A DNA stretch of 44,973 bases. Source: Actinomycetota bacterium (GTDB lineage: Bacteria; Actinomycetota; Actinomycetes; S36-B12; CAIYMF01). The notes under the pieces are model-generated. The model was given only the letters and a program-made list of their open reading frames with translations. It did not search any database and was not told where the DNA came from. Shown here piece by piece: positions 8,184 through 16,506 of this stretch; the stretch's first letter is position 1, and every line of letters begins with the position of its first letter. A program made the position numbers and the translations under genes. The DNA lies in NCBI GenBank assembly GCA_009697815.1, contig WLRQ01000016.1:1-44973 (forward strand). Reading direction: 5' to 3'.

Positions 8184-8618
8184 TCAGACCATCGAATCGA
8201 AGACGTACCAGGACTTGAGTTCGGTGAGGAGCCCGTCGACCGTGGGCAGTGACTCAAGCTCGGAGAGGGTGACCCATCGGGCCTCGTCGGCATCATCGCC
8301 CGCAGTCAGCTGTGCGGGCCCGACAAGCACGCAGCTGAAATCGTCGATCGAGTAAGTGCCGCCGGATGGCGAGGGTCGCTCAACGGACCCAAGGATTCGC
8401 CCGGCCATGACCTCGACGCCCGTCTCCTCGTAGACCTCGCGAACGCACGCCTGCGAATGGGTTTCACCGGGTTCGACGCGTCCGCCCGGGATCGACCACC
8501 GCCCGGCTCCGGGCTCGTTCGCCCTGCGGACAATCAGAAGTTTGCCTTCGTGAACGACGACTCCGCCGACGCAGGGGATCTGGTTGGTCGCGCCGGATTT
8601 GGTGATCATGGTATTCAT
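8184..8618 (-). CDS. Nudix hydrolase
   Basis: This 144-residue single-domain Nudix protein contains a complete Nudix box, Gly46 to Val68 (G-x5-E-x7-REVYEETGV), so it should hydrolyse a nucleoside diphosphate linked to another group, using Mg2+ bound by the REVYEE glutamates. The domain starts with IPCVGGVVVHEGKLLIVRRAN. Substrate cannot be read from sequence. I placed the start at the ATG ending at 8618; an ATG three codons later is possible, and an in-frame ATG at 8717 would overlap the next gene and adds a low-complexity arginine-rich lead. It converges with the DUF2332 gene with 26 nt between the stops. Confidence 0.88.
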   Translation of the reverse strand: MNTMITKSGATNQIPCVGGVVVHEGKLLIVRRANEPGAGRWSIPGGRVEPGETHSQACVREVYEETGVEVMAGRILGSVERPSPSGGTYSIDDFSCVLVGPAQLTAGDDADEARWVTLSELESLPTVDGLLTELKSWYVFDSMV

Positions 8619-8694
8619 TCTGGGGGATCGCTGCCAGGTCCGCGACTGGGGCTGTCGGATGTGCGGGCGCCAGCGCGGAGCTCGGCGCACCGAG

Positions 8695-9567
8695 TCACGC
8701 GGTCGGGGAATTCCCAAGGAGCGAGTCGAGCACCTCGGCCGTGGCTTCGGGCTGATCAGCTGCGGGTGAGTGCCCCGCGCTGGGAACGATCAGTGCTCTC
8801 GTGCCGAACGCCGTGGCCATGGCGATTTGGTCATCGCTCGTCCAGGCGTCGTCGTCGGGGCCGTACACGACCGCGATCGGGAAGCCGTTCAGCGCTAGAT
8901 GAGCGAGCTCCTGCGTGCGATCGGGGGTCTCAAGGAGGATCCCCGCCTTGGCTCGCATTGCCCAGGGGTTGTTGGAGATGAACCGATGTCTCATGAACCT
9001 CTCGACGGCAGCGGACGGAGGCTCCCAGCCACCCTCGCGGTCGGCGGCCTCTTTCACGTCATAGACCGTGGACAGGGGCACATGGGGGAGTGCGGCATGG
9101 AGGGCCCCGAGCCCGTCGCGGTGACTCGAGGGCATGGCCCCCGGGCCCGAGCACAGCAAGGTCAGGGACGCCATGGCCTTGCCGTCGCAGGCGAGGGCAG
9201 CCTCACGGGCCACCAGTCCACCGAAGGAATGCCCCACTACGTGAACGGGAGCCACGTCCAGATGCGCGACAACCTCGAGGAGGTCGCGTGCCAGGGCCTT
9301 GAGGGAGTACGCCGTCTCCTCTTCCGGGCCGACGGACTCGAACTGTCCGCGCTGGTCGTACGCCACGACGACCCAGCCACGGGATGCGAGCGGCTCGAGT
9401 ACCGCGACGAAGTCCTCCTTCGACCCGGTGAACCCCGGGACGAAGACGATCGTTCCGCGGGGCTGGCCCTCGGGATCGATCCTCACCCCCGTGAGCGGAC
9501 CCTGCACTGTGGCAAAGGTGACCCGTCGCGCGCGGCGGGGGAGGTTGAGGTACGGCGGAGTGCTCAC
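8695..9567 (-). CDS. Alpha/beta hydrolase
   Basis: This 290-residue protein is an alpha/beta hydrolase. It has the oxyanion-region VPGFTGS, a YDQRGQ strand turn, the nucleophile elbow GHSFGG with Ser114, an acidic residue in GPDDDAW, and His266 in SAGHS, which together give a complete catalytic triad. No signal peptide is present, so it is cytoplasmic. Substrate is unknown; esterase, lipase or thioesterase activity are all possible. The GTG start is supported by a TAGGGT -10 box 6 nt upstream. It is separated from the Nudix gene downstream by 76 nt on the same strand, so the two may be co-transcribed. Confidence 0.88.
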   Translation of the reverse strand: MSTPPYLNLPRRARRVTFATVQGPLTGVRIDPEGQPRGTIVFVPGFTGSKEDFVAVLEPLASRGWVVVAYDQRGQFESVGPEEETAYSLKALARDLLEVVAHLDVAPVHVVGHSFGGLVAREAALACDGKAMASLTLLCSGPGAMPSSHRDGLGALHAALPHVPLSTVYDVKEAADREGGWEPPSAAVERFMRHRFISNNPWAMRAKAGILLETPDRTQELAHLALNGFPIAVVYGPDDDAWTSDDQIAMATAFGTRALIVPSAGHSPAADQPEATAEVLDSLLGNSPTA

Positions 9568-9579
9568 GAAGGAACCCTA
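9568..9579 (-). promoter_or_regulatory. -10 box for leaderless hydrolase transcript
   Basis: On the minus strand, TAGGGT (9579 down to 9574) sits 6 nt before the GTG start at 9567. No ribosome site is visible in the short gap, which fits leaderless initiation. Confidence 0.55.
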
Positions 9580-9658
9580 CGGATCAGAGCGGTCGCGAGG
9601 TGAGGGAACACCCGCGCGGGCGTGCATCGGTCGCCCACGGTGGGGTGTGGACTGATGC

Positions 9659-11587
9659 TCAGTCGCTGACGGCACCCTCGCCGGCTGCGCCACCACGCCC
9701 GCGGCCGCCGCGCCGGCGGCGACGTGGCGCCGCCGAGGCGTCCCCACTCTCGCTGCTGGTGGCAGCCGGGCTGGCGGACTCGGTGCTGGCCGCTGCACCG
9801 CCGTCTGACTCCGAGCCGCTCCGGGTACGGCGACGCTGACGGTCCGGTCGCGGCTCGCGAGGTGCGCGCTCGGTCGCAGGTGCTGAGTCAGCCCCGCCCT
9901 CTGGGACGCTGCGCGGAGCTCGGCGGGCTTCGCCCGTCCGGCCGGAGGTGCCGGAGTCGCGGCTTCGCGACTCACGTCCTCCGGAGTCGCGGGCGCCGGC
10001 CCGGTCTCCGCTGCGGCCACCGGAGTCGGGGGTGCGGCCTGAGCGCTTGCCCGCGGCCGCGCCGGTCTCGCCGAGATCCTCGATGACCTCTGCACCAAGC
10101 CCCGCGCGCTTCTGCGAGCCCTTGGGTAGGCGCCCCTTGGTGCCCTCGGGGATATTGAGGCCAGTGAAGATGTGCGGGCTGTTGGAGTAGGTCTCCAGCG
10201 GCTCCTCGAACGGCAGCCCGAGGGCCTGCGCGATCATCTTCCAGCGGTGGAGATCGTCCCAGTCGACGAGTGTCACGGCGATGCCGGAGTTGCCCGCGCG
10301 GCCGGTGCGGCCGATGCGGTGCAGGTAGGTCTTCTCGTCCTCGGGGCACTCCCAGTTGATCACGTGCGTGACATCGGCGACGTCGATGCCGCGGGCGGCG
10401 ACGTCGGTAGCCACCAGGACGTCGACCTTGCCGTTGCGGAACGCGCGCAATGCCTGCTCGCGAGCGCCCTGCCCGAGGTCGCCGTGTACGGAGGCGGCGG
10501 CGAAGCCGCGGTCGGCCAGGTCGTCGGACACGCGCTGGGCGTTTCGCTTGGTGCGACAGAAGATGATCGTGAGGCCACGGCCCTCGGCCTGGAGCACGCG
10601 GGCGATGACTTCCTGCTTGTCCATGCTGTGCGCACGCCAGACGTGCTGCTCGATCGCGTCGACGAGACTGCTGTCGTCATTGGGGTTGATCGCGCGGATG
10701 TGCGTGGGCTGTGTCATGTAGCGGCGCGCGAGAGCGACGATCGTGCCCGGCATCGTGGCCGAGAACAGCATGGTCTGGCGCACCGGCGGGACGAGCGCGA
10801 CGATCTTTTCGACGTCGGGCAGGAAGCCCATGTCGAGCATCTCGTCGGCCTCGTCGAGCACGAGGGTCTTGATGTTCTTGAGGTTGATATGGCCTTGGCG
10901 CGCAAGGTCGATGAGTCGTCCGGGTGTTCCGACGACGACCTCGATGCCCTTCTGCAACGCCTCGACCTGCGGTTCGTACGCGCGACCGCCGTAGACGCAC
11001 AGGACTCGCACCTTGCGGAGCCGGCCGGCCTTTTCGAGGTCGCTGGCCACCTGGATGCCGAGCTCGCGGGTCGGGACGATGATCAACGCCTGGGGCTTAC
11101 CGCGCACGGCGTCGGACTGGGCGTCGAAACCCTCGTCGAGCGGGGCGATCAGCCGCTGCAGGGCGGGGATACCGAATCCGAGGGTCTTGCCGGTTCCTGT
11201 CTTGGCCTGGCCGATGAGGTCGGTGCCCACCAGTGCCAGCGGGAGCGTGAGCTCCTGGATGGGAAAGGCGGTGATGATGCCATCGGCGGCAAGTGCCTCG
11301 ACCGTGGCCGGGTGCACCCCCAGTTCGGCGAAGGTCTTGGGGTTCTCGATCGGGGTGCTGACGTCGACATCGGGTGTGGCGTCGAGCTGAAGGTCGGTCT
11401 CGGTGGTCAGGGCCTGCTCCGTGTGTAGGCCGCGGCGCAGTGTCGTAACACTGAGCACGGGGGCCCGAGGGTCTGCGAGTGCTGGACGCGACTCCGCGGG
11501 CTCGCCGTGCGACCTTCGAGCGAAGGCGCCGTCGGCGGGCTGGTCACGGTGGTGGGTTGATCGTCGAGCCGTGACCGGTAGGGACAT
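9659..11587 (-). CDS. rhlE: DEAD-box ATP-dependent RNA helicase, RhlE-type
   Basis: This protein of up to 642 residues unwinds RNA duplexes with ATP. All core motifs are visible: Q-motif FPIQE (108-112), Walker A AKTGTGKT (128-135), PTREL, TPGRL, DEAD (245-248), SAT (276-278), IIFCRTK, ATDVAARGID and HRIGRTGRAG. The core starts near residue 84. From about 505 to the end the sequence is low-complexity, rich in Arg, Gly, Ser and Asp, ending in an RRRRRGGRGRGG patch typical of RNA-binding tails. The first 60-70 residues look unlike a helicase and the true start may lie further in; a TAGACT box 4 nt before the ATG at 11587 weakly supports the long form. It diverges from the ferritin-like gene, an arrangement also found in mycobacteria (from memory). 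Confidence 0.93.
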   Translation of the reverse strand: MSLPVTARRSTHHRDQPADGAFARRSHGEPAESRPALADPRAPVLSVTTLRRGLHTEQALTTETDLQLDATPDVDVSTPIENPKTFAELGVHPATVEALAADGIITAFPIQELTLPLALVGTDLIGQAKTGTGKTLGFGIPALQRLIAPLDEGFDAQSDAVRGKPQALIIVPTRELGIQVASDLEKAGRLRKVRVLCVYGGRAYEPQVEALQKGIEVVVGTPGRLIDLARQGHINLKNIKTLVLDEADEMLDMGFLPDVEKIVALVPPVRQTMLFSATMPGTIVALARRYMTQPTHIRAINPNDDSSLVDAIEQHVWRAHSMDKQEVIARVLQAEGRGLTIIFCRTKRNAQRVSDDLADRGFAAASVHGDLGQGAREQALRAFRNGKVDVLVATDVAARGIDVADVTHVINWECPEDEKTYLHRIGRTGRAGNSGIAVTLVDWDDLHRWKMIAQALGLPFEEPLETYSNSPHIFTGLNIPEGTKGRLPKGSQKRAGLGAEVIEDLGETGAAAGKRSGRTPDSGGRSGDRAGARDSGGRESRSRDSGTSGRTGEARRAPRSVPEGGADSAPATERAPREPRPDRQRRRTRSGSESDGGAAASTESASPAATSSESGDASAAPRRRRRGGRGRGGAAGEGAVSD

Positions 11588-11684
11588 CGCAAGTCTACCC
11601 GTCTCCGGCGAGGTTCCTGGCCGCGAGAGGGGTGCCGCGGCGCGCCGATCCCCGATCCGGCGGCGGACGGGGTCTCACACCACG

Positions 11685-11698
11685 TACGCTCACGCACC
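11685..11698 (+). promoter_or_regulatory. -10 box for leaderless ferritin-like transcript
   Basis: TACGCT at 11685-11690 lies 8 nt before the GTG at 11699 and no ribosome site is present between them. This suggests transcription starting at or just before the start codon. Confidence 0.5.
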
Positions 11699-12436
11699 GT
11701 GAGTGACACTTCGGCCGACGGCGATGACTACTCGGCCCCCCGCCCAGATGCCCCGCCCTCCACCGCCCTCACGGAGGATCGGGATTACCTGGCCTCGGTG
11801 ATCGACCTCCTCGGGGTGCTCGCCTACACCGAGTTGATCGCATTCGAGCGTCTCGCCGCCGACGCCGCGACCGCGCCCTCGATCTCCGAGGAGGCCGCCC
11901 TGGCGCTTATGGCCACGGCAGAGATCCGTCATTTCACCCGTCTCGCCGAGCGACTCGCCGAACTCGGGGCCGATCCTTCGTCGGCGATGGAGCCGTTCGT
12001 GGAGCCCATCACCGAATTCCATGTCCAGACCGCCCCGGGTGATTGGCTCGAGAGCCTCGTGAAGGCCTACGTGGGCGACGGTTTTGCCACGGACTTCTAT
12101 CGCGAGGTCGCCCGATCGGTCGACCCGGACACGAGGGCGCTGGTGCTCGAGGTCTGTGGCGACACCGGTCACTCGAACTTCGCGGTCGCCACCGTCCGCG
12201 CGGCCATCGAGGCTGATCCCCGGCTTGCTGGGCGCCTCGCACTGTGGGGCAGACGCCTTGTGGGAGAGGCGATTTCGCAGGCTCAGCGGATTGCGGCCGA
12301 TCGCGATGGGCTCGCGTCCCTGATCGTCGGCGGAGTGGGCCGCCCGGGCATGGGCCTAGGGGAACTCGGTGCGATGTTCTCTCGGCTCACCGAGGCGCAC
12401 ACGACCCGCATGAAGAACCTCGGGCTCGCGCCGTAG
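11699..12436 (+). CDS. Ferritin-like fold protein
   Basis: This 245-residue, mostly helical cytoplasmic protein resembles the ferritin-like / tRNA-hydroxylase-like proteins of actinobacteria. Candidate metal ligands are Glu45 in AYTELIAFERL and Glu75-x2-His78 in TAEIRHF, with later acidic and His residues in the DFYREVA and GDTGHSN segments, consistent with a four-helix di-metal site. The first 25 residues are acidic and probably disordered. Its position between an RhlE-type helicase and a DUF3107 gene matches the mycobacterial neighbourhood (from memory). Iron binding is inferred from fold motifs only, and the substrate or partner is unknown. Confidence 0.8.
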   Translation: MSDTSADGDDYSAPRPDAPPSTALTEDRDYLASVIDLLGVLAYTELIAFERLAADAATAPSISEEAALALMATAEIRHFTRLAERLAELGADPSSAMEPFVEPITEFHVQTAPGDWLESLVKAYVGDGFATDFYREVARSVDPDTRALVLEVCGDTGHSNFAVATVRAAIEADPRLAGRLALWGRRLVGEAISQAQRIAADRDGLASLIVGGVGRPGMGLGELGAMFSRLTEAHTTRMKNLGLAP

Positions 12437-12480
12437 GCCCTGCGGTCAACAGGCGCGGGGGCGTCCTCGAATGACGCGGG

Positions 12481-12711
12481 TCAGGCGTTGGGAGTGCTGA
12501 AGCCGAGACGTCCGCGGTCGCCCGCGCCGACCTCGACATAGGCGATCTTGTCGCCGGGCACCACGACGGTGCGGCCCTTCTCGTCGGCCAGGATGAGGGG
12601 GGTCTTCTCCGACACCGCGGTCGAGACGAGGTCGACGACCTCTTCGGGGGTCTGTGCACTCTCGAGTACGACCTCGCGGGCCGCCTGCTGCACGCCGATC
12701 TTGACCTCCAC
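12481..12711 (-). CDS. DUF3107 domain protein
   Basis: This 76-residue protein matches DUF3107, a short actinobacterial family. It begins MEVKIGVQQAAREV, contains a helix-rich EEVVDLVSTAV segment, then PLILADEKGRTVVVPGDKIAYVEVG and a conserved GRLGF end. The GTG start has a good ribosome site (GGAAGGA) 5 nt upstream. The family is usually found beside a TetR regulator and the RhlE/ferritin-like pair, as here. No function is established; the size and mixed alpha/beta pattern suggest a small soluble protein. Confidence 0.88.
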   Translation of the reverse strand: MEVKIGVQQAAREVVLESAQTPEEVVDLVSTAVSEKTPLILADEKGRTVVVPGDKIAYVEVGAGDRGRLGFSTPNA

Positions 12712-12861
12712 GAGGGGTCCTTCCGTGTCGTCGGTGGACGCGGCATGGCCGCGCCGTGTGCGTCTGCGACGCCATGGAGCAACTTATCTGCACACGGGGC
12801 TGGTCGCCCGCTCCGCGAGGCCGAGTACGCCGACGGCGTAGACGGTCGGCCTACGGACGGG

Positions 12862-13500
12862 CTAAACGGGCGGGTGCGAAAGCGGAATGCGGGAGATGCC
12901 ACGCCAGCCGAGCGTGCTCACCAGCCGAGCGGCCTCGTCCCGGGGGAGTCGGCCGTCTTCGCGGAGCCAGTGCCGAGCCGCGGTCTGGGCGAGGCCTACG
13001 AGGCCAGCGGCCAGGAGCATGGCCTCGTCGGGCGTCAGCCCGGTGTCCTCGGCGATGACCTTGCTGACGAGCCGGGCGCAGCCGTCGTTGGTGCGATCGA
13101 CTCGTTCTCGGACAGCGCCCTCGTTGGTGAGGTCGGACTCGAAGATCAGGCGGAACGCTCCACCCGGGTCATCGACGAAGTCGAAGTAAGCCTGCACCGT
13201 GGCAGCCACGCGCAACTTGTTGTCGGTGGTCGAGGCCAGTGCGGTCTCGACGCGTTCGATCAGTTCCTGGGACGACTCGTCGAGTAGAGCGAGGTAGAGA
13301 TCGAGCTTGCCGGGGAAGTGCTGGTAGAGCACCGGCTTGCTGACCCCGGCGGCCTCGGCGATGTCATCCATTCCGGCGGCATGAAATCCCGAACCGACGA
13401 ACACCTCGCGGGCCGCGTCGAGTAACTGCGCCCTGCGTTCGCGTCGGGGGAGTCGCTGGCCGCGCGCCGAGGAGCCAGCGGCGGCGGAATCGACTGACAT
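12862..13500 (-). CDS. TetR-family transcriptional regulator
   Basis: This 212-residue regulator has an N-terminal TetR DNA-binding domain, with RREQ-like helix 1 at about 20-36 and the helix-turn-helix at about 45-64 (DDIAEAAGVSKPVLYQHFPGK). The C-terminal ligand-binding part begins near residue 75. It would bind an operator as a dimer and release it on binding a small molecule that cannot be predicted. The ATG is preceded by TAGGCT 7 nt upstream, so it is probably leaderless. It lies 150 nt upstream of DUF3107 on the same strand and diverges from the 13681 gene. Confidence 0.92.
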   Translation of the reverse strand: MSVDSAAAGSSARGQRLPRRERRAQLLDAAREVFVGSGFHAAGMDDIAEAAGVSKPVLYQHFPGKLDLYLALLDESSQELIERVETALASTTDNKLRVAATVQAYFDFVDDPGGAFRLIFESDLTNEGAVRERVDRTNDGCARLVSKVIAEDTGLTPDEAMLLAAGLVGLAQTAARHWLREDGRLPRDEAARLVSTLGWRGISRIPLSHPPV

Positions 13501-13513
13501 GGGTGCAAGCCTA
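13501..13513 (-). promoter_or_regulatory. -10 box for leaderless tetR transcript
   Basis: On the minus strand TAGGCT (13513 down to 13508) lies 7 nt before the ATG at 13500. There is no purine-rich ribosome site in the spacer. Confidence 0.55.
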
Positions 13514-13667
13514 CTCGCCGGTAACGCAGGGCTGGTCCGACCGGTGCGACGGTCTGATTTCCACGTGGACAGGAGGAGCGGGCGAGGTGTCGCGTCGCCG
13601 ATCCGCAGAGCGGACGTCGGCCGTTCGCCCGCTTCGTCCCGCCGCGCATCGGGGAGGGTTCTCCTCC

Positions 13668-13680
13668 TACGGTGGGGGAC
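13668..13680 (+). promoter_or_regulatory. -10 box for leaderless transcript of the 13681 gene
   Basis: TACGGT at 13668-13673 lies 7 nt before the ATG at 13681. It argues for that ATG as the start rather than the in-frame GTG at 13672, which overlaps the box. Confidence 0.5.
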
Positions 13681-14142
13681 ATGTCGGGGGACAGTGTGGG
13701 ATATGCGCAGGCGCCGGATCCGGCGCTGATCGTGGCCGCGCTCGGGGTCGTCCCCGGAATAGGGTCCGCGCGGGTGATTCCGGGGGACCCGGGTTGCCCT
13801 GACAGGCTGCGTCTCGAACCCGACCCCGGTGCCGACCTGATCGAGATCATCCGTGCGGTGCAGCGCATCCTGCGGTTGCAGTTCGGAGTGGGCCTCGAGC
13901 CCGAGTCAGGTCCGCACTTCGACACCGAGGTGCTCGCCTCCGCTGCCCGCCATCCCGCGGGCATCACCTGCGAGGGGGATGCTCGCGCTCCCGGTCGGGC
14001 AGTGACCGTGGGCGTCCGCGGGCTGTGGTTGAGAGTCGACCTCAGCATCGACCTCGGCGCCCTTGTGAGCGTCGTCCCCGACGCTCCGGTGTGCCGCAGG
14101 ACTTCAAACGGGCCTCGACTCGTGCCACCCTTGCCCTTGTGA
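13681..14142 (+). CDS. Hypothetical protein
   Basis: This predicted 153-residue protein has no family I can name. It is more likely real than the overlapping minus-strand frame because it has a leaderless-type -10 box, sits head-to-head with tetR, and has a plausible folded core. The region LIEIIRAVQRILRLQFGVGLE near residue 55 looks like an amphipathic helix followed by a strand, and a run of strands (VTVGVRGLWLRVDL) follows near 120. There is no signal peptide or membrane segment. The alpha-helix plus beta-sheet pattern recalls short actinobacterial proteins with a 'pGaD..ev..AV..vLr..FG' motif, but I cannot assign a role. It may be co-transcribed with the hydrolase 28 nt downstream. Confidence 0.6.
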   Translation: MSGDSVGYAQAPDPALIVAALGVVPGIGSARVIPGDPGCPDRLRLEPDPGADLIEIIRAVQRILRLQFGVGLEPESGPHFDTEVLASAARHPAGITCEGDARAPGRAVTVGVRGLWLRVDLSIDLGALVSVVPDAPVCRRTSNGPRLVPPLPL

Positions 14143-14170
14143 ACTCTCCTCATCAGTCTGTGGCCGCGCG

Positions 14171-15115
14171 ATGATCACCGGCGCAGCGCATGGGGACGCT
14201 GGCACCGGATTCACGGCCGACGTGCCTCCGCCCTGGCCGCGCGAAGATATCGAGCTGTCGAACGGAATCATGTCGCTCCGTCACGCCGCGCACGTCGAGG
14301 GGTTCGTGGCCGAGCCCGCGATGTTTGTGCACGGGCTCGGTGGCAGTTCGGCGAACTGGACTGATCTCATGGCCCACCTGCGCGAGGGGCTCGACTCGAT
14401 CGCCCCAGATCTCCCCGGGTTCGGATGGTCGCCTCCTCCGCGCGATGGCGACTACTCGCCTCGTCGTACCGCGACGACCCTCGCCGAACTGGTCACCGAG
14501 AGGTTCGATGGCAGGCCCGTGCATCTGTTCGGGAACTCGATGGGCGGCGCGATTGCGGTCCAGCTCGCGGCTCGCTACCCCGATGTCGTCCGAAGCCTGA
14601 CCCTCGTCAGCCCTGCGCTGCCGAAACGAGGGCTGCGACGTACCAGCGTTCATTTGCCCGTGATCGCGACACCGGGCCTCGGCGCGACGTTGATGAAGCG
14701 CTATCTCACCCTTGATGCCGCAACGCGCGCCAAGGCCACTATTGATCTGTGCTTCGCGAATCCTGACGCCCTCCCCGCGGCCCGCCGGCAGGAAGCGATC
14801 GACGAGCTGCGGCGTCGCGACGCCCTCCCCTATGTTGCGGATGCATTCCTGCAGTCGCTGCGGGGGCTGATGGCGACGTACCTCGACGTCTCACAAGACC
14901 GGCCGTGGAAGCTCGCCGAGAGGATCACCTGCCCGACCCTGCTCGTGTACGGCCGCGCCGACAAACTCGTCGACCCGATTCACGCTCACACCAAGGCATT
15001 TCCTGATGTTCGCGTGCTTGTTCTCCCCCATGCCGGGCATGTGGCGCAGATCGAGCAGCCGGCACTCGTGGCTGAGGCTTGGCGACGCCTGCTCTCCACC
15101 GCTGCTGCTCGCTGA
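14171..15115 (+). CDS. Alpha/beta hydrolase
   Basis: This 314-residue cytoplasmic alpha/beta hydrolase has FVHGLGGSS (oxyanion), the nucleophile elbow GNSMGG with Ser123, an acidic position in GRADKLVDP and His290 in HAGHV. The GNSMGG elbow and the cap region with several Arg residues resemble meta-cleavage-product hydrolases and actinobacterial lipases. A lipase-like hydrolase gene also lies between adnAB and moeB1 in M. tuberculosis (from memory), so this may be the local orthologue. Substrate unknown. The start is uncertain because no strong ribosome site or -10 box precedes the ATG. The stop converges with the acyl-CoA dehydrogenase stop, 8 nt apart. Confidence 0.88.
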   Translation: MITGAAHGDAGTGFTADVPPPWPREDIELSNGIMSLRHAAHVEGFVAEPAMFVHGLGGSSANWTDLMAHLREGLDSIAPDLPGFGWSPPPRDGDYSPRRTATTLAELVTERFDGRPVHLFGNSMGGAIAVQLAARYPDVVRSLTLVSPALPKRGLRRTSVHLPVIATPGLGATLMKRYLTLDAATRAKATIDLCFANPDALPAARRQEAIDELRRRDALPYVADAFLQSLRGLMATYLDVSQDRPWKLAERITCPTLLVYGRADKLVDPIHAHTKAFPDVRVLVLPHAGHVAQIEQPALVAEAWRRLLSTAAAR

Positions 15116-15123
15116 CCCGCGGC

Positions 15124-16278
15124 TCAGCTGACGCCGAGACTCCGGGCGATCACCATGCGCTGGACCTCGCTCGTGCCCTCGACGATCTCGAGCACCTTGG
15201 CGTCGCGCCAGAAGCGCCCCACCGGGTAGTCGTTCATGTACCCGTTGCCGCCGAACACCTGGGTGGCGTCGCGCGCGTTCGCGACTGCCGCCTCTGACGC
15301 GTAGAGCTTGGCGATCGAAGCTTCCTGCTTGAACGGCTCGCCAGCCATCAACCGCGCTGCCGCATCGTGATAGGCCAAACGGGCCGTGTGGGCCCGGACC
15401 TCCATGTCAGCGATCTTGAATGAGATGGCCTGGTTGGAGCCGATGGTCTGGCCGAAAGCCTTGCGCTCATTGGCGTATCGCACGGACTCGTCGACACATC
15501 CCTGTGCCAGGCCAACCGCCACCGCGGCGAGGGCGATGCGGCCCTCGTCGAGCATTCCGAGGAACTGCGCGAACCCTCGGCCTCTCTCGCCGAGCAGGTT
15601 CTCGGCCGGCACGCGGCAGTCGACGAACCCGAGTTCATGGGTGTCGGACGCTGCCCAGCCGACCTTGGAGTACTTCTCCGACACGGTGAATCCCGGGGTC
15701 CCCGACGGAACGATGATCGCCGAGATCTCCTTGCCTCCGTCGGGGCGAGTGCCGGTGACGGCCGTGATGGTGACCAGGCTCGTGATGTCGGTGCCGGAGT
15801 TAGTGATGAAGGACTTGGCGCCGTTGATCACCCAGTGGTCGCCGTCGAGCACGGCCGTGGTGCGGGTGGCACCAGCATCGGAGCCACCGCCCGGCTCGGT
15901 GAGCCCGAAGGCTCCGATCGTCTCGCCGGAGATGAGCGAGGGGAGCCACGTGGCACGCTGCTCTTCCGTGCCGAATCGGAAGATCGGCATCGCTCCCAGG
16001 GAGGCCGAGACGTCGAGGGTGATGGCGACCGAAGAATCGACCCTGGCCAGCTCCTCGACCGCGATGCACAGCGCGAAGTGGTCGCCGCCCATGCCGCCGA
16101 GTTCTTCGGGGAAAGGCAGGCCGAACAGGCCCATGCGCCCCATCTCGCGGATGATCTCGTACGGGAATGTCTGTGCCTCGTAGTGGCTCGCGATGACCGG
16201 GGCGACCACGTCGTGGGCGAACTGCTCGACCGAGCTGCGCAGTTGCTCGTGCTCGTGGGAAAGCCGGGCGCGGCTCAT
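15124..16278 (-). CDS. Acyl-CoA dehydrogenase
   Basis: This 384-residue FAD enzyme oxidises acyl-CoA to enoyl-CoA. Family blocks are clear: GAFGLTEPGGGSD (flavin loop), WVINGAKSFITN, ERKAFGQTIGSNQAISFKI, a QVFGGNGYMNDYPV segment, and EGTSEVQR with Glu367 as the expected catalytic base. The ATG is preceded by AAGGAGAA, the best ribosome site in the region. The long open frame that continues upstream through the moeZ region is not coding. It is only distantly similar to the dehydrogenase at 3133, so the two probably have different substrates. It stands alone between a convergent hydrolase and divergent moeZ. Confidence 0.93.
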   Translation of the reverse strand: MSRARLSHEHEQLRSSVEQFAHDVVAPVIASHYEAQTFPYEIIREMGRMGLFGLPFPEELGGMGGDHFALCIAVEELARVDSSVAITLDVSASLGAMPIFRFGTEEQRATWLPSLISGETIGAFGLTEPGGGSDAGATRTTAVLDGDHWVINGAKSFITNSGTDITSLVTITAVTGTRPDGGKEISAIIVPSGTPGFTVSEKYSKVGWAASDTHELGFVDCRVPAENLLGERGRGFAQFLGMLDEGRIALAAVAVGLAQGCVDESVRYANERKAFGQTIGSNQAISFKIADMEVRAHTARLAYHDAAARLMAGEPFKQEASIAKLYASEAAVANARDATQVFGGNGYMNDYPVGRFWRDAKVLEIVEGTSEVQRMVIARSLGVS

Positions 16279-16506
16279 GGTTCTCCTTCGTCGAGACAGT
16301 GGGGGATGCGGTGCTGTGTCGCAACCGTTGCGGGTGGGGAAAGGATCAGCAAGGTCGCACGAGCTCCATGGTGTCACGTGGCAGGAATTGCGCGCGACGT
16401 CCGAGGGCTGGACCCCCTCGCCGGGAACAACCCCCCGCGTGGCACCGTTGACCTGCACACGCGCCGGATTCGAGGCGTCGTCACCATCCCGATCGAGGAG
16501 AGTCCC

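Noticed and set aside
10172..11428. 418-codon plus-strand open frame over the DEAD-box helicase
   Set aside because: Composition is typical of antisense to a GC-rich gene; the helicase motifs are on the other strand.
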